Assembly: GCF_026342835.1 (NCBI RefSeq)
Contig: NZ_JAPEMI010000001.1
Span: 5,276,501 to 5,340,500 of the forward strand
Origin: Streptomyces sp. NBC_00154
Lineage (GTDB): Bacteria; Actinomycetota; Actinomycetes; Streptomycetales; Streptomycetaceae
DNA: 64,000 nt
Reading direction: 5' to 3'
Shown here in pieces: positions 1 through 7,247 of the stretch. The stretch's first letter is position 1; each line of letters begins with the position of its first letter. The notes beneath the pieces were generated by a model that was not told the DNA's origin, did not search any database, and was given only the letters and a program-made list of their open reading frames with translations. The translations under genes were made by a program, and so were the position numbers.

Positions 1-1
1 G

Positions 2-151
2 TACACCTGGAATCTGGCCGGATACCGGGTCGGGCACGCCCCGTCCGGAAGCGAGAACCGCCACACCTTCGGGGGTCTTTCGGACGCCGCATTCCGCATG
101 GTGCCCCTGCTGGAGGCGGGGCGGGACGCCGACTGGCCCTGGAAGCGCTGA
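2..151 (+). CDS. C-terminal fragment of an unrecognised protein (cut by window edge)
   Basis: Only the last 49 residues lie in the window: the frame is open to the left edge and ends at a TGA at 149-151. The tail contains FGGLSDAAFRM and ends DADWPWKR; it shows no membrane segment and no motif I can place. I assign no function. About 80 bp separate it from the next gene. Confidence 0.5.
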   Translation, partial: YTWNLAGYRVGHAPSGSENRHTFGGLSDAAFRMVPLLEAGRDADWPWKR

Positions 152-229
152 TTACGAATCCGGCATCAGTGGCCCCCCAGGAGCGGTCGGGCATGGCGTC
201 GGGCGTCCCGGAGGCGCATACTCAACGTA

Positions 230-460
230 ATGAAACAGTCAGCCGGATCCCGGCGTCACCTGCCTTCCAGTCCCTTCAACCGCCCGGCCCAGGCGGCCCC
301 ACCGGTCGAATGCTTCGATGTGGGCGACAGGGTGTCGCACGACCAGTTCGGACTCGGTCGAGTCCTCGCTGTCGAGGGCGACAACGACGCAGTGCTCATC
401 GACTTCTCGGGGCGACAGGGGAGGATCCTGAGCCCGTACTCCAAGCTGACCAAGCTCTGA
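230..460 (+). CDS. Small protein resembling the UvrD/PcrA C-terminal Tudor-like domain
   Basis: This 76-residue protein has a disordered, proline-rich N-terminus (about residues 1-27) followed by a compact domain reading VGDRVSHDQFGLGRVLAVEG and ending SPYSKLTKL. That pattern (GDRV-H-FG-G-V, then a hydrophobic strand and a terminal KL) is typical of the small beta domain at the C-terminus of UvrD/PcrA helicases, which in PcrA contacts RNA polymerase. Here it stands alone, with no helicase motifs before it. A transcription- or repair-associated role is inference from the fold only. The start ATG has no obvious Shine-Dalgarno sequence, so an upstream start is possible. A strong shared terminator lies just downstream. 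Confidence 0.65.
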   Translation: MKQSAGSRRHLPSSPFNRPAQAAPPVECFDVGDRVSHDQFGLGRVLAVEGDNDAVLIDFSGRQGRILSPYSKLTKL

Positions 461-500
461 GAGGGACGACGAGCGTACGAAGCGTCCGTCCCGCATTCCC

Positions 501-539
501 CTTCCGGGGCACCTGCAGATCCAGCAGGTGCCCCGGAAG
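501..539. terminator. Bidirectional hairpin terminator
   Basis: A perfect 16-bp inverted repeat (arms 501-516 and 524-539, 7-nt loop) sits between the convergent small UvrD-C-like gene and the TerD-family gene. It can serve both strands. No U-tract follows, as is usual in Streptomyces. Confidence 0.8.
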
Positions 540-580
540 CCATTTCAGGAGCGGGCTCCAGGAGTGCGCGGAGCGACCTT

Positions 581-1822
581 CTACAGCGCCTGGGCGGCGG
601 GCTTGACCATGCCGCGGACCGTGCGCGACTTCACGAAGTCGCCCATCGCCGTCATCTCCCACTCGCCGGAGAACTGCTTGATCAGCTTCGCCATCATCAC
701 GCCGGTCTGCGGCTCGGCGCCGGTCAGGTCGAAGCGGACCAACTCCTCGCCGGAGGTCGCGTCGATCAGCCGGCAGTAGGCCTTGGCGACCTCGGTGAAC
801 TTCTGGCCGGTGAACGAGTTGACCGTGAAGACCAGCCCCGTCGCCTCCGGGGGGATCCGGCCCAGGTCCACGACGATCACCTCGTCGTCCCCCGCGCCCT
901 CGCCCGTGAGGTTGTCGCCGGAGTGCTTGATCGCACCGTTCAGGATGGAGAGCTTGCCGAAGTAGCAGCTGTCCAGGTGGTTCCGGTTGGGGCCGTAGGC
1001 GATCACCGAGGCGTCGAGGTCGATGTCCTTGCCGCGGAACGCGGGTTCCCAGCCCAGCCCCATCTTGACCTGGGAGAGCAGCGGGCGGCCGCCCTTGACC
1101 AGGGACACCGTCTGGTTCTTCTGGAGGTTGACCCGGCCCTTGTCGAGGTTGATCTTGCCGGAGCCGGCGGGTGCCGGAGCGGCGACGGGCGGGGCCGCCG
1201 GAGCGGCGACGGGCGGGGCCGCCGGAGCGGCGACGGGCGGGGCCGTGGGCGCGGCGGTCCGCGGGTCCACGGGGGCGGCGGCAGGCATCGGGGGTGCGAC
1301 CGGGGCGGGCGGTGCGGCGGGCTCCTCGACCGAGACGCCGAAGTCCGTGGCGATGCCCGCCAGCCCGTTGGCGTAGCCCTGGCCGACCGCTCGGGCCTTC
1401 CAGACGCTATTGCGCAGATAGACCTCGATGACCACGAGCGCCGTCTCGGCACCGAGACGGGGCGGGGTGAAGGTGGCGAGCACACTGCCGTCGTCAGCGT
1501 TGCGCACGGTGGCGGTGGGCTCGATGCCCTGGAATGTCTGACCCGCCGCGTCCGGGCTCGCCGTGACGACGATCTTCTCGATGCCGGGCGGCACCGCGGC
1601 AGTGTCCACCACGATCGCGTCCGGCGCCGTGCCGCCGCCGGAGCGGTAGGTCACGCCGGGGCCGGTGGGCTGGTTGTAGAAGATGAAGTCGTCGTCGGAA
1701 CGCACCTTGCCGTCGGCGGTGAGCAGCAGGCCCGAGACGTCGAGCCGCACCGGGGCGGCGACGTCCACCGCCACGCGGGCGGTGGAGAGAGGGATGTTCG
1801 AGCCGGGGGTCATAGCGGTCAT
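581..1822 (-). CDS. TerD-family protein with two TerD domains joined by a Pro/Ala linker
   Basis: 413 residues. The N-terminal part (about 5-165, beginning TPGSNIPLS) and the C-terminal part (about 225-410, with GDNLTGEGAGDDEVIVVDL) each match the TerD beta-sandwich; the acidic DNLTG...GDDE segment is the calcium-binding signature of TerD. Between them lies a roughly 55-residue Pro/Ala linker containing three exact APPVAAPA repeats. TerD proteins are cytosolic, calcium-binding and linked to tellurite and stress resistance and to membrane-associated complexes; tandem TerD proteins are common in Streptomyces. Two in-frame ATGs exist (1822 and 1813) with weak ribosome sites, so the exact start is uncertain by three codons. 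No other ter genes are adjacent. Confidence 0.9.
   Translation of the reverse strand: MTAMTPGSNIPLSTARVAVDVAAPVRLDVSGLLLTADGKVRSDDDFIFYNQPTGPGVTYRSGGGTAPDAIVVDTAAVPPGIEKIVVTASPDAAGQTFQGIEPTATVRNADDGSVLATFTPPRLGAETALVVIEVYLRNSVWKARAVGQGYANGLAGIATDFGVSVEEPAAPPAPVAPPMPAAAPVDPRTAAPTAPPVAAPAAPPVAAPAAPPVAAPAPAGSGKINLDKGRVNLQKNQTVSLVKGGRPLLSQVKMGLGWEPAFRGKDIDLDASVIAYGPNRNHLDSCYFGKLSILNGAIKHSGDNLTGEGAGDDEVIVVDLGRIPPEATGLVFTVNSFTGQKFTEVAKAYCRLIDATSGEELVRFDLTGAEPQTGVMMAKLIKQFSGEWEMTAMGDFVKSRTVRGMVKPAAQAL
1173..1244. repeat. Three exact 24-bp tandem repeats inside the TerD gene
   Basis: Three consecutive identical 24-bp units (1173-1196, 1197-1220, 1221-1244) encode the repeated APPVAAPA stretch of the inter-domain linker. 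Because the unit is a multiple of three, copy-number change would alter linker length without breaking the frame. Confidence 0.9.
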
Positions 1823-1927
1823 GCCCGGGGTAACGAACGACCAGGCTTTGCCGTTCCCTTACCTTCGGCCGCCTTCGGACGCCCCGGGCGCGCCCGGTCG
1901 GGACGCGCCCAGCCGGGTACGAGCCGG

Positions 1928-2737
1928 TCAGTACGGCCAGATCGGCGGATGGGTGACGAAGTGGCCGCCGAGGTGGGCGTGGTCCGGGTTGTCCGGGTTG
2001 AGTTCGCCGTGTTCCGCGACGAGCTTCTCGGCGTACTGCTCGGAGTCGTCCTGCGGCTCGTACCCGAGCGACCGGGCCGTGGTCAGGTCCCACCACAGGC
2101 GGGTGTTGTCGGAGGAGCCGTAGACCACGGTGTGGCCGACCTCGTCGGCGGTGAGCGCCGCGTGGAAGAGCCGGGCGCCGTCACCGGGGCTCATCCAGAC
2201 CGACAGCATCCGTACGGACGTCGGTTCCATGAAGCAGGAGCCGATGCGCACGGAGACGGTCTCCAGGGCGTGCTTGTCCCAGTAGAGCTGGGCAAGGTCC
2301 TCGCCGAACGACTTGGAGAGGCCGTAGAAGGTGTCGGGGCGGCGCGGAGTGTCGATCGGGATCAGCGGGTCGCCGGGGAGGGGGCGCGGGGTGCAGCCGA
2401 TCGCGTGGTTGGAGGAGGCGAACACGATGCGCCGGACGCCCTCCTCGCGCGCGGCCTCGTACAGGTTGTACGTGCCCTCGATGTTGGACCGCAGGATCTT
2501 GTCGAAGGAGGCTTCCAGTGAGATGCCCGCGAGGTGGATGATCGCGTCGACGCCGCGCACGGCCTCGCGCAGCGCCTCCTTGTCGCCGAGGTCGGCCGTG
2601 ATCGCGTCCGGCTCGCCCTCGATGGGGGTGACGTCGAAGAGGCGGAGCTCGTAGCCGTACGCAGGCAGCAGGCCGCGCATCAGGGTGCCGAGGCCGCCGG
2701 CGGCGCCGGTGAGCAGGACGGTGCGGGGAGCGGGCAT
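1928..2737 (-). CDS. udh: Uronate dehydrogenase (NAD-dependent SDR)
   Basis: 269 residues from the ATG at 2737, chosen over the ATG at 2758 because GAGGAG precedes it by seven bases. It has the Rossmann motif TGAAGGLG, the SDR active site (SSNHAIG, then YGLSK) and the C-terminal block typical of Agrobacterium-type uronate dehydrogenase, including RIGSC.MEP, RMLS.W and GSSDN..LWWD. The enzyme oxidises D-galacturonate or D-glucuronate to the aldaro-lactone with NAD+. It diverges from kdgD, which acts later in the same oxidative uronate route. No lactonase or galactarate/glucarate dehydratase is visible nearby, so part of the pathway must be elsewhere. Cytosolic. Confidence 0.85.
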   Translation of the reverse strand: MPAPRTVLLTGAAGGLGTLMRGLLPAYGYELRLFDVTPIEGEPDAITADLGDKEALREAVRGVDAIIHLAGISLEASFDKILRSNIEGTYNLYEAAREEGVRRIVFASSNHAIGCTPRPLPGDPLIPIDTPRRPDTFYGLSKSFGEDLAQLYWDKHALETVSVRIGSCFMEPTSVRMLSVWMSPGDGARLFHAALTADEVGHTVVYGSSDNTRLWWDLTTARSLGYEPQDDSEQYAEKLVAEHGELNPDNPDHAHLGGHFVTHPPIWPY

Positions 2738-2777
2738 TCGCTGATCTCCTCGGTACATACGCGCGACACATCAAATC

Positions 2778-2954
2778 CATGGACGACATTCACATGCATG
2801 GACAAACTAAGAAGTGAGGGTGTGGCGCGTCAAGTGGTACGCACCCCTGGTGCAGGGGTGCCGGCTCCACCCTGACGCTCCTCCATGGTGCAGGTACTCG
2901 TCTTGACCTGCCCCGCGTGGCTGCCTTAACTTGGTGGCGTTCATGAATATGGAC
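2778..2954. promoter_or_regulatory. Divergent udh/kdgD control region
   Basis: The 261-bp gap between the divergent starts holds a plausible sigma70-type promoter toward kdgD: TTGACC at 2903-2908, 17 bp, TTAACT at 2926-2931. The palindrome TTCATGAA (2940-2947) lies just after it. The hexamer ATGGAC recurs at 2779-2784, 2798-2803 and 2949-2954, the first two within longer CATGGAC copies, on both sides of the region, and may mark a shared regulator site. No regulator gene is adjacent; the GntR (6.6 kb) and IclR (25.1 kb) proteins are the nearest candidates. Confidence 0.45.
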
Positions 2955-2998
2955 GCCGATCAGAATTGTGCACGCCTGAATCCGCTCAGGGAGCGCCC

Positions 2999-3976
2999 GT
3001 GACCTCAGCCCCCCTTGCCGCCCGACTCACCCATGTCGCCGGGCCGCTCTTCTTCCCCGTCACCGCCTACGGGCCGGACGGCGCTGTCGATCTCGATGCC
3101 TTCCGCGCGCATGTGCGCACCGGCATCGATGCCGGAGCGGCCGCCGTCTTCGCCTGCTGCGGCACGGGCGAGTTCCACGCGCTGACGCCGGAGGAGTTCC
3201 GTCTCGTCGTCGCCGCGGCGGTCGAGGAGACCGCCGGGGAGGTGCCCGTCGTCGCGGGCGCCGGGTACGGCACGGCCCTTGCGATCCAGTACGCGAAGCT
3301 CGCCGAGGAAGCGGGCGCGGACGGGCTCCTCGCCATGCCGCCGTATCTGGTCTTCGCCGACCAGCAAGGGCTGCTCGCCCACTACACGGCACTGGCCGCG
3401 GCCACCTCTCTGGAGACGATCGTCTACCAGCGCGACAACGCCGTCTTCACCCCGGATACCGTCGTCGCCCTGGCCCGGACACCCGGGATCATCGGTCTCA
3501 AGGACGGCTACGGCGACCTCGACCTGATGCAGCGCATCGTCAGCGCCGTCCGCACCGAGCTGCCCGGCCAGGACTTCCTCTACTTCAACGGGCTGCCCAC
3601 CGCCGAGCTCACCGGGCTCGCCTACCGTGGCATCGGCGTCACGCTGTACTCCTCCGCCGTGTTCGCCTTCGCGCCGGACATCGCCCTCGCCTTCTACCGG
3701 GCGCTGGACTCCGGTGACGACGAGTTCGCCAACGCGCTGCTCGACCAGTTCTACCGGCCGCTCGTCGAGCTGCGCGCCAAGGGCCGCGGCTACGCCGTCT
3801 CGCTGGTCAAGGCTGCGGTCCGGCTCGAGGGCCTGGAGGTCGGCGAGGTCCGCACCCCGCTCACCGAGCCGCCCGCCGCGCACATCGAGGAGCTGGCCGG
3901 GATCATCGAGCGCGGCCGCGCCCTGCTGGAGAAGTACGGACAGGCCAGGACCGCACCCGAGGAGCCCGCAGCATGA
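2999..3976 (+). CDS. kdgD: 5-dehydro-4-deoxyglucarate dehydratase
   Basis: 325 residues from the GTG at 2999, preferred over an upstream TTG at 2966 because AGGGAG precedes it. This is a DHDPS-superfamily TIM barrel. FFPVTAYGPDGAVD at the N-terminus, CGTGEFHALT, VYQRDNA and the Schiff-base lysine in GLKDGYGD are characteristic of KdgD rather than DapA. It converts 5-keto-4-deoxy-glucarate to alpha-ketoglutaric semialdehyde with loss of water and CO2. It diverges from udh, and its product is the substrate of the aldehyde dehydrogenase encoded at 26.1 kb. The stop overlaps the next start (ATGA), so the downstream unknown gene is translationally coupled. Confidence 0.9.
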   Translation: MTSAPLAARLTHVAGPLFFPVTAYGPDGAVDLDAFRAHVRTGIDAGAAAVFACCGTGEFHALTPEEFRLVVAAAVEETAGEVPVVAGAGYGTALAIQYAKLAEEAGADGLLAMPPYLVFADQQGLLAHYTALAAATSLETIVYQRDNAVFTPDTVVALARTPGIIGLKDGYGDLDLMQRIVSAVRTELPGQDFLYFNGLPTAELTGLAYRGIGVTLYSSAVFAFAPDIALAFYRALDSGDDEFANALLDQFYRPLVELRAKGRGYAVSLVKAAVRLEGLEVGEVRTPLTEPPAAHIEELAGIIERGRALLEKYGQARTAPEEPAA

Positions 3977-5154
3977 AGGCCTCCGCCTTCCTGTACCCGT
4001 GGGACATCGTCGGGGACCCGGACGCCGCCGCCCGTGTCGCGGACCTCGGCGTCGGGCAGGTGACACTCGCCGCCGCCTACCACTCGACCCGGGCGCTGAC
4101 CCCGCGTCACCCCGGCCGCCGGATCGTCACCGCCGAACACGCCGCGGTGCTGTACCCGGCGGACGCCGGGCGGTGGGCGGGGCGCGAACTGCGCCCGTAC
4201 GCGCAGTCCTGGGTGGCCTCGGACGATCCGTACGCCGAGGCCGCGCAGGCGCTGACGGATGCCGGTCTGGAAGTGCACAGCTGGGTGGTGCTCGCGCACA
4301 ACTCCCGGCTGGGCGCCGACCATCCGGACATCTCGGTGGTCAACGCGTACGGTGACCGCTACCCGTGGGCGCCCTGCATCGCACAGCCCGCGGTCCGCGC
4401 GTACCTGGTCGAGCTGGCGGGCGAGGCGGCGGTGCGCGGCGGTACGCGCGGCACCGAGCTGGAGTCCTGCGGCTGGTACGGCTTCGCGCATCTGCACGCC
4501 CACGACAAGATCGCGGGCGTCGGCCTCGGGGACGCGGCGCAGTACCTGATGTCGCTCTGCTTCTGCCCCGACTGCCGGACCGGATACGGCGAACACGGTG
4601 TGGACGCGGATGAGTTGAGCCGGGCCGTGTGCGCGGCCCTGGAACCGGTCTGGGCAGGGTCCGGTTCCTCGGAGGCCGGCTGGTCCGGCGTCGAGAAACT
4701 GCTCGGCGCCGATCTCGCCGCCGCCACCCTGGAGTTCCGCGGCCAGGTCGCCCGCACGCTCCAGGAGTCCGCGGTCGCCGCTGTGCGGGCGGCGGCCGCG
4801 GAGAACTTCCAGGTGCTGCTGCACGCCGACCCCGCCCCGTACCGCTCCGGTGCGAACGTGGGCGTCGACCCGCAGCACATCCTCTCCGTGGCCGACGGGG
4901 TGGTGCTGCCCTGCACCGGCGGTGACGTGGCGCGCGAGACGGTCCTCGGGCCGTTCGCCGGCCGGTCCGACCGGGTGATCGCCGCCAACTTCACCGTGGT
5001 CGGTGGCATGGGCGGCAGCCCCGCCACGTTGGAGCGCGACGCCGCGCACGCGGCCTCGCTCGGCGCGAACCAACTGCGCCTGTACCACGCCGGGCTGGCT
5101 TCCGACCCGGACCTGAGGACCGTCGCCGAAGCGCTGTCACGCCTCGGTCGATGA
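3973..5154 (+). CDS. Unknown protein coupled to kdgD, possible TIM-barrel glycoside-hydrolase-like fold
   Basis: 393 residues, beginning ATGA on the kdgD stop. I do not recognise a named family. It has no signal peptide. The opening (SAFLYPWDIVGDPDAAARVADLG), repeated beta-alpha pattern, a mid-protein ELESCGWYGFAHLHAHDK segment and a CFCPDCRTGYG motif resemble TIM-barrel hydrolase-like proteins; the two-CxxC-like cluster recalls the cysteine patch of GH42 enzymes (compare CYCDNC in the beta-galactosidase at 50.9 kb). The glutamate in ELESCGWYG is a possible catalytic residue, but this is inference. Its coupling to kdgD argues for a role in uronate or pectic-fragment metabolism. Its 3' end overlaps the MFS gene by 18 bp. 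Confidence 0.7.
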   Translation: MKASAFLYPWDIVGDPDAAARVADLGVGQVTLAAAYHSTRALTPRHPGRRIVTAEHAAVLYPADAGRWAGRELRPYAQSWVASDDPYAEAAQALTDAGLEVHSWVVLAHNSRLGADHPDISVVNAYGDRYPWAPCIAQPAVRAYLVELAGEAAVRGGTRGTELESCGWYGFAHLHAHDKIAGVGLGDAAQYLMSLCFCPDCRTGYGEHGVDADELSRAVCAALEPVWAGSGSSEAGWSGVEKLLGADLAAATLEFRGQVARTLQESAVAAVRAAAAENFQVLLHADPAPYRSGANVGVDPQHILSVADGVVLPCTGGDVARETVLGPFAGRSDRVIAANFTVVGGMGGSPATLERDAAHAASLGANQLRLYHAGLASDPDLRTVAEALSRLGR

Positions 5155-6369
5155 CGGAACCGGATCGGTGGGGACGGCCGACGGGCGTCCCCACCGATCC
5201 GTGATCAGCAGGGCCGCGGTCAGCAGCCCCGCCGCACCGATCAGCGGCAGCAGCACCCGGATGTCCAGCACCGCGATCAGCCCCGCGCCGAGCGCCAGCG
5301 CCACCGCGTTCGGCACCATCATCAGCGAGTTGGCGGTCGCCGTCGTACGGCCCAGCACGGCGTCCGGTGTCTCCCGCTGCACCGCCGTCATCGCGGCGAT
5401 CAGCACACACGGCAGACCCGCCCCGATCGCGGCGCTCGCGACCAGCGCCACCGCGTCGTACGGCAGCGCCCGCACCCCCACCGCCGCCCCGAACAGCGCG
5501 ATCCCGGCCGCGGTGAACACCCGCTCCGGCAGCCGCCGCAGCAGCGGACCGGCCAGCAGCCCGATCGCGATGGACCCGGCGCCCTGCGCCGCGTACAGCA
5601 CACCCGCGTACGTGGGGGAGTGCCCGAGCCCGTCGTCCACAAGGGCGTAGACCGCCGCCCCGCTGAGCCCGGCACAGAGCATCGTCGCCGAACCCGCCAG
5701 CACCAGCGGCCGCAGCACCGGAGAGCGCCACACCTGCCGGATCCCCGCGGCCGGTTCGCCACGCCGGTCCGTGCGGACCGGCCGGGCCGGTTCGCTCACC
5801 CGCAGCAGCGCGCAGACCCCCGCGGCCAGGGCGAACGACGCCGCGTCGAGCAGCGCCACCGCGCCGCCCCCGAACCGGGCGTACAAGCCGGCGCCGGTCA
5901 GCGGCGCGAGGAGCTTCATGCCCTCGGCCGCGATCATCCGGAGTCCGTTGAAGTCGCCGAGCAGCCGGACGTCGACGGTGTGCGCGACGAGCGCCGTCTC
6001 GGCCGCGTCCATCACGACACCGCTCACCCCGTAGAGCACGAGGACGACGAAGAGGATCCAGATCCGTTCGGCCGAATCGACCGCGAGCAGCACGGTGAGC
6101 AGTCCCGCCATGGTGAGGTTCGCCCGGATCAGCAGCGGTTTGCGGCGCACCCGGTCGGCGAGCGTGCCGAGCGCGGGCCCGATCAGCGAGGGAAGCCACA
6201 TGGCGAACACGGCAAGCGCCGCCAGGCTGTCCGAACCGGTCAGGGACTTGACCCAGATCCCCGCCGTGAGCCACATCGCGGATGTCCCGAACCCTGTGAC
6301 GACGACTGCCGCCAGATACAGCCCGGCGTTGCGATCCCGCAGCACCCTGCCCGCCGCCGACCCTGCCAT
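5137..6369 (-). CDS. MFS transporter
   Basis: 410 residues with about ten to twelve hydrophobic segments and an MFS loop 2-3 motif (GTLADRVRRKPLL). The N-terminal half has GFGTSAMWLTAGIWVKSLTGS; the central loop (about residues 190-210) is charged. This looks like the MFS efflux or solute-transporter group with a short C-terminal tail. The substrate is unknown. It diverges from the GntR-led catabolic operon and converges, with an 18-bp overlap, on the kdgD operon, so carriage of a sugar acid or export of a toxic intermediate is possible, but nothing in the sequence proves it. Confidence 0.8.
   Translation of the reverse strand: MAGSAAGRVLRDRNAGLYLAAVVVTGFGTSAMWLTAGIWVKSLTGSDSLAALAVFAMWLPSLIGPALGTLADRVRRKPLLIRANLTMAGLLTVLLAVDSAERIWILFVVLVLYGVSGVVMDAAETALVAHTVDVRLLGDFNGLRMIAAEGMKLLAPLTGAGLYARFGGGAVALLDAASFALAAGVCALLRVSEPARPVRTDRRGEPAAGIRQVWRSPVLRPLVLAGSATMLCAGLSGAAVYALVDDGLGHSPTYAGVLYAAQGAGSIAIGLLAGPLLRRLPERVFTAAGIALFGAAVGVRALPYDAVALVASAAIGAGLPCVLIAAMTAVQRETPDAVLGRTTATANSLMMVPNAVALALGAGLIAVLDIRVLLPLIGAAGLLTAALLITDRWGRPSAVPTDPVPSSTEA
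5161..5201. terminator. Hairpin terminator located inside the 3' end of the MFS gene
   Basis: A perfect 16-bp inverted repeat (5161-5176 and 5186-5201, 9-nt loop) begins seven bases after the kdgD-operon stop. It is also coding sequence for the last residues of the convergent MFS protein (around DRWGRPSAVPTDP). Confidence 0.75.
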
Positions 6370-6492
6370 AGCGCTCTCCGAACCCTGGTGACCCGCACGT
6401 GTGTTGTGGACTCATGCTGGCGACTGAGGACGTATCCGGACATCGGGCAGATGCCTTACATCGAGTTGCCGGAAGTTCTTTCGTCAGAAGCG

Positions 6493-6553
6493 TTGACGAA
6501 ACATTTGCACCGGCTCTAGCTTCAACGCGTCGTACTTCGTACGTCATATATGA
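6493..6553 (+). promoter_or_regulatory. Promoter and palindromic operators before the GntR operon
   Basis: TTGACG (6493-6498), 18 bp, TAGCTT (6517-6522) make a plausible promoter. Directly downstream are CGTACTTCGTACG (6531-6543, a 5-bp inverted repeat around TTC) and the perfect palindrome TCATATATGA (6544-6553). They are well placed for autoregulation by the GntR protein encoded at 6588. The AT-rich palindrome stands out in this GC-rich context. Confidence 0.55.
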
Positions 6554-6587
6554 GACGCGATACGCGAGATGCGAGAGCCCTTCACTC

Positions 6588-7247
6588 ATGACCTTTGCGC
6601 CCACCCCGATTCCGTCCCGCACCCAGTACGTGCTGGAGGCGATCAAGCACGCGATCCTCACGGCGCAGCTGAGACCGGGGCAGGCCCTCGTCGAGACCGA
6701 ACTCGCCGCACAGTTCGGGGTCTCCAAGACCCCGGTGCGCGAGGCGCTCAAGACCCTCGCCGGTACCGGACTCGTCGTGATGAGCCAGTACAAGGGCGTC
6801 ACCGTGCGGCTGGTCGACGCGGCGATGGCCCGTGAGGTGTACGACGTACGGCTGCTCCTCGAACCGGAGGCGCTGCGCCGCTCCATCACCCGCAGGGCCT
6901 CGCTCGACGCGGCGCAGGAAGCCCTGGAGCGAGCCGATTCGGCCGGTGACAAGGCCGACCGGTCGCTCGCCAACCGGGACTTCCACCGGGCGCTGTACCT
7001 GCCCTGCGGCAACCCGCTGCTGGCCCGGATGCTCGACGAGGTCCGCGACCAGGCCGCACTCGTGTCGACGGTCGCCTGGGCGACCATCCCGTCCTGGGAG
7101 CGGGAGGCGGCCGAGCACCGGGAGATCCTGCGGCTCGCGCTCGCCGACGACGCGGACGCCGCGGCCGGCGCCCTGCACGACCACATCGCGTCGTTCGTCC
7201 GCCGCGCCTTCCCCGAGGGAGCACAGACCGAGGAGGGCGGGGCATGA
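6588..7247 (+). CDS. GntR-family regulator, FadR/FCD subfamily
   Basis: 219 residues from the ATG at 6588; the open frame extends upstream, but GntR homology starts here. Residues about 10-75 form the winged helix (ETELAAQFGVSKTPVREALKTLAGTGLV, described in part), and residues about 85-205 form the all-helical FCD effector domain with acidic and histidine residues (DFHRALY, EHREIL) that usually bind metal and an organic-acid ligand. As the first gene of a tightly overlapping catabolic operon it is probably a local repressor responding to a sugar acid or keto-deoxy acid. It ends in an ATGA overlap with the next gene. Confidence 0.88.
   Translation: MTFAPTPIPSRTQYVLEAIKHAILTAQLRPGQALVETELAAQFGVSKTPVREALKTLAGTGLVVMSQYKGVTVRLVDAAMAREVYDVRLLLEPEALRRSITRRASLDAAQEALERADSAGDKADRSLANRDFHRALYLPCGNPLLARMLDEVRDQAALVSTVAWATIPSWEREAAEHREILRLALADDADAAAGALHDHIASFVRRAFPEGAQTEEGGA

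Noticed and set aside
1173..1244. Tandem repeats considered as a CRISPR-like array
   Set aside because: Contiguous 24-bp units without spacers, inside a coding sequence.
923..2521. Long plus-strand frame of 532 codons over the TerD and udh genes
   Set aside because: It is an antisense shadow produced by GC-rich third positions; its product is Arg/Gly/Asp-rich with no domain, while the minus strand carries clear TerD and Udh proteins.
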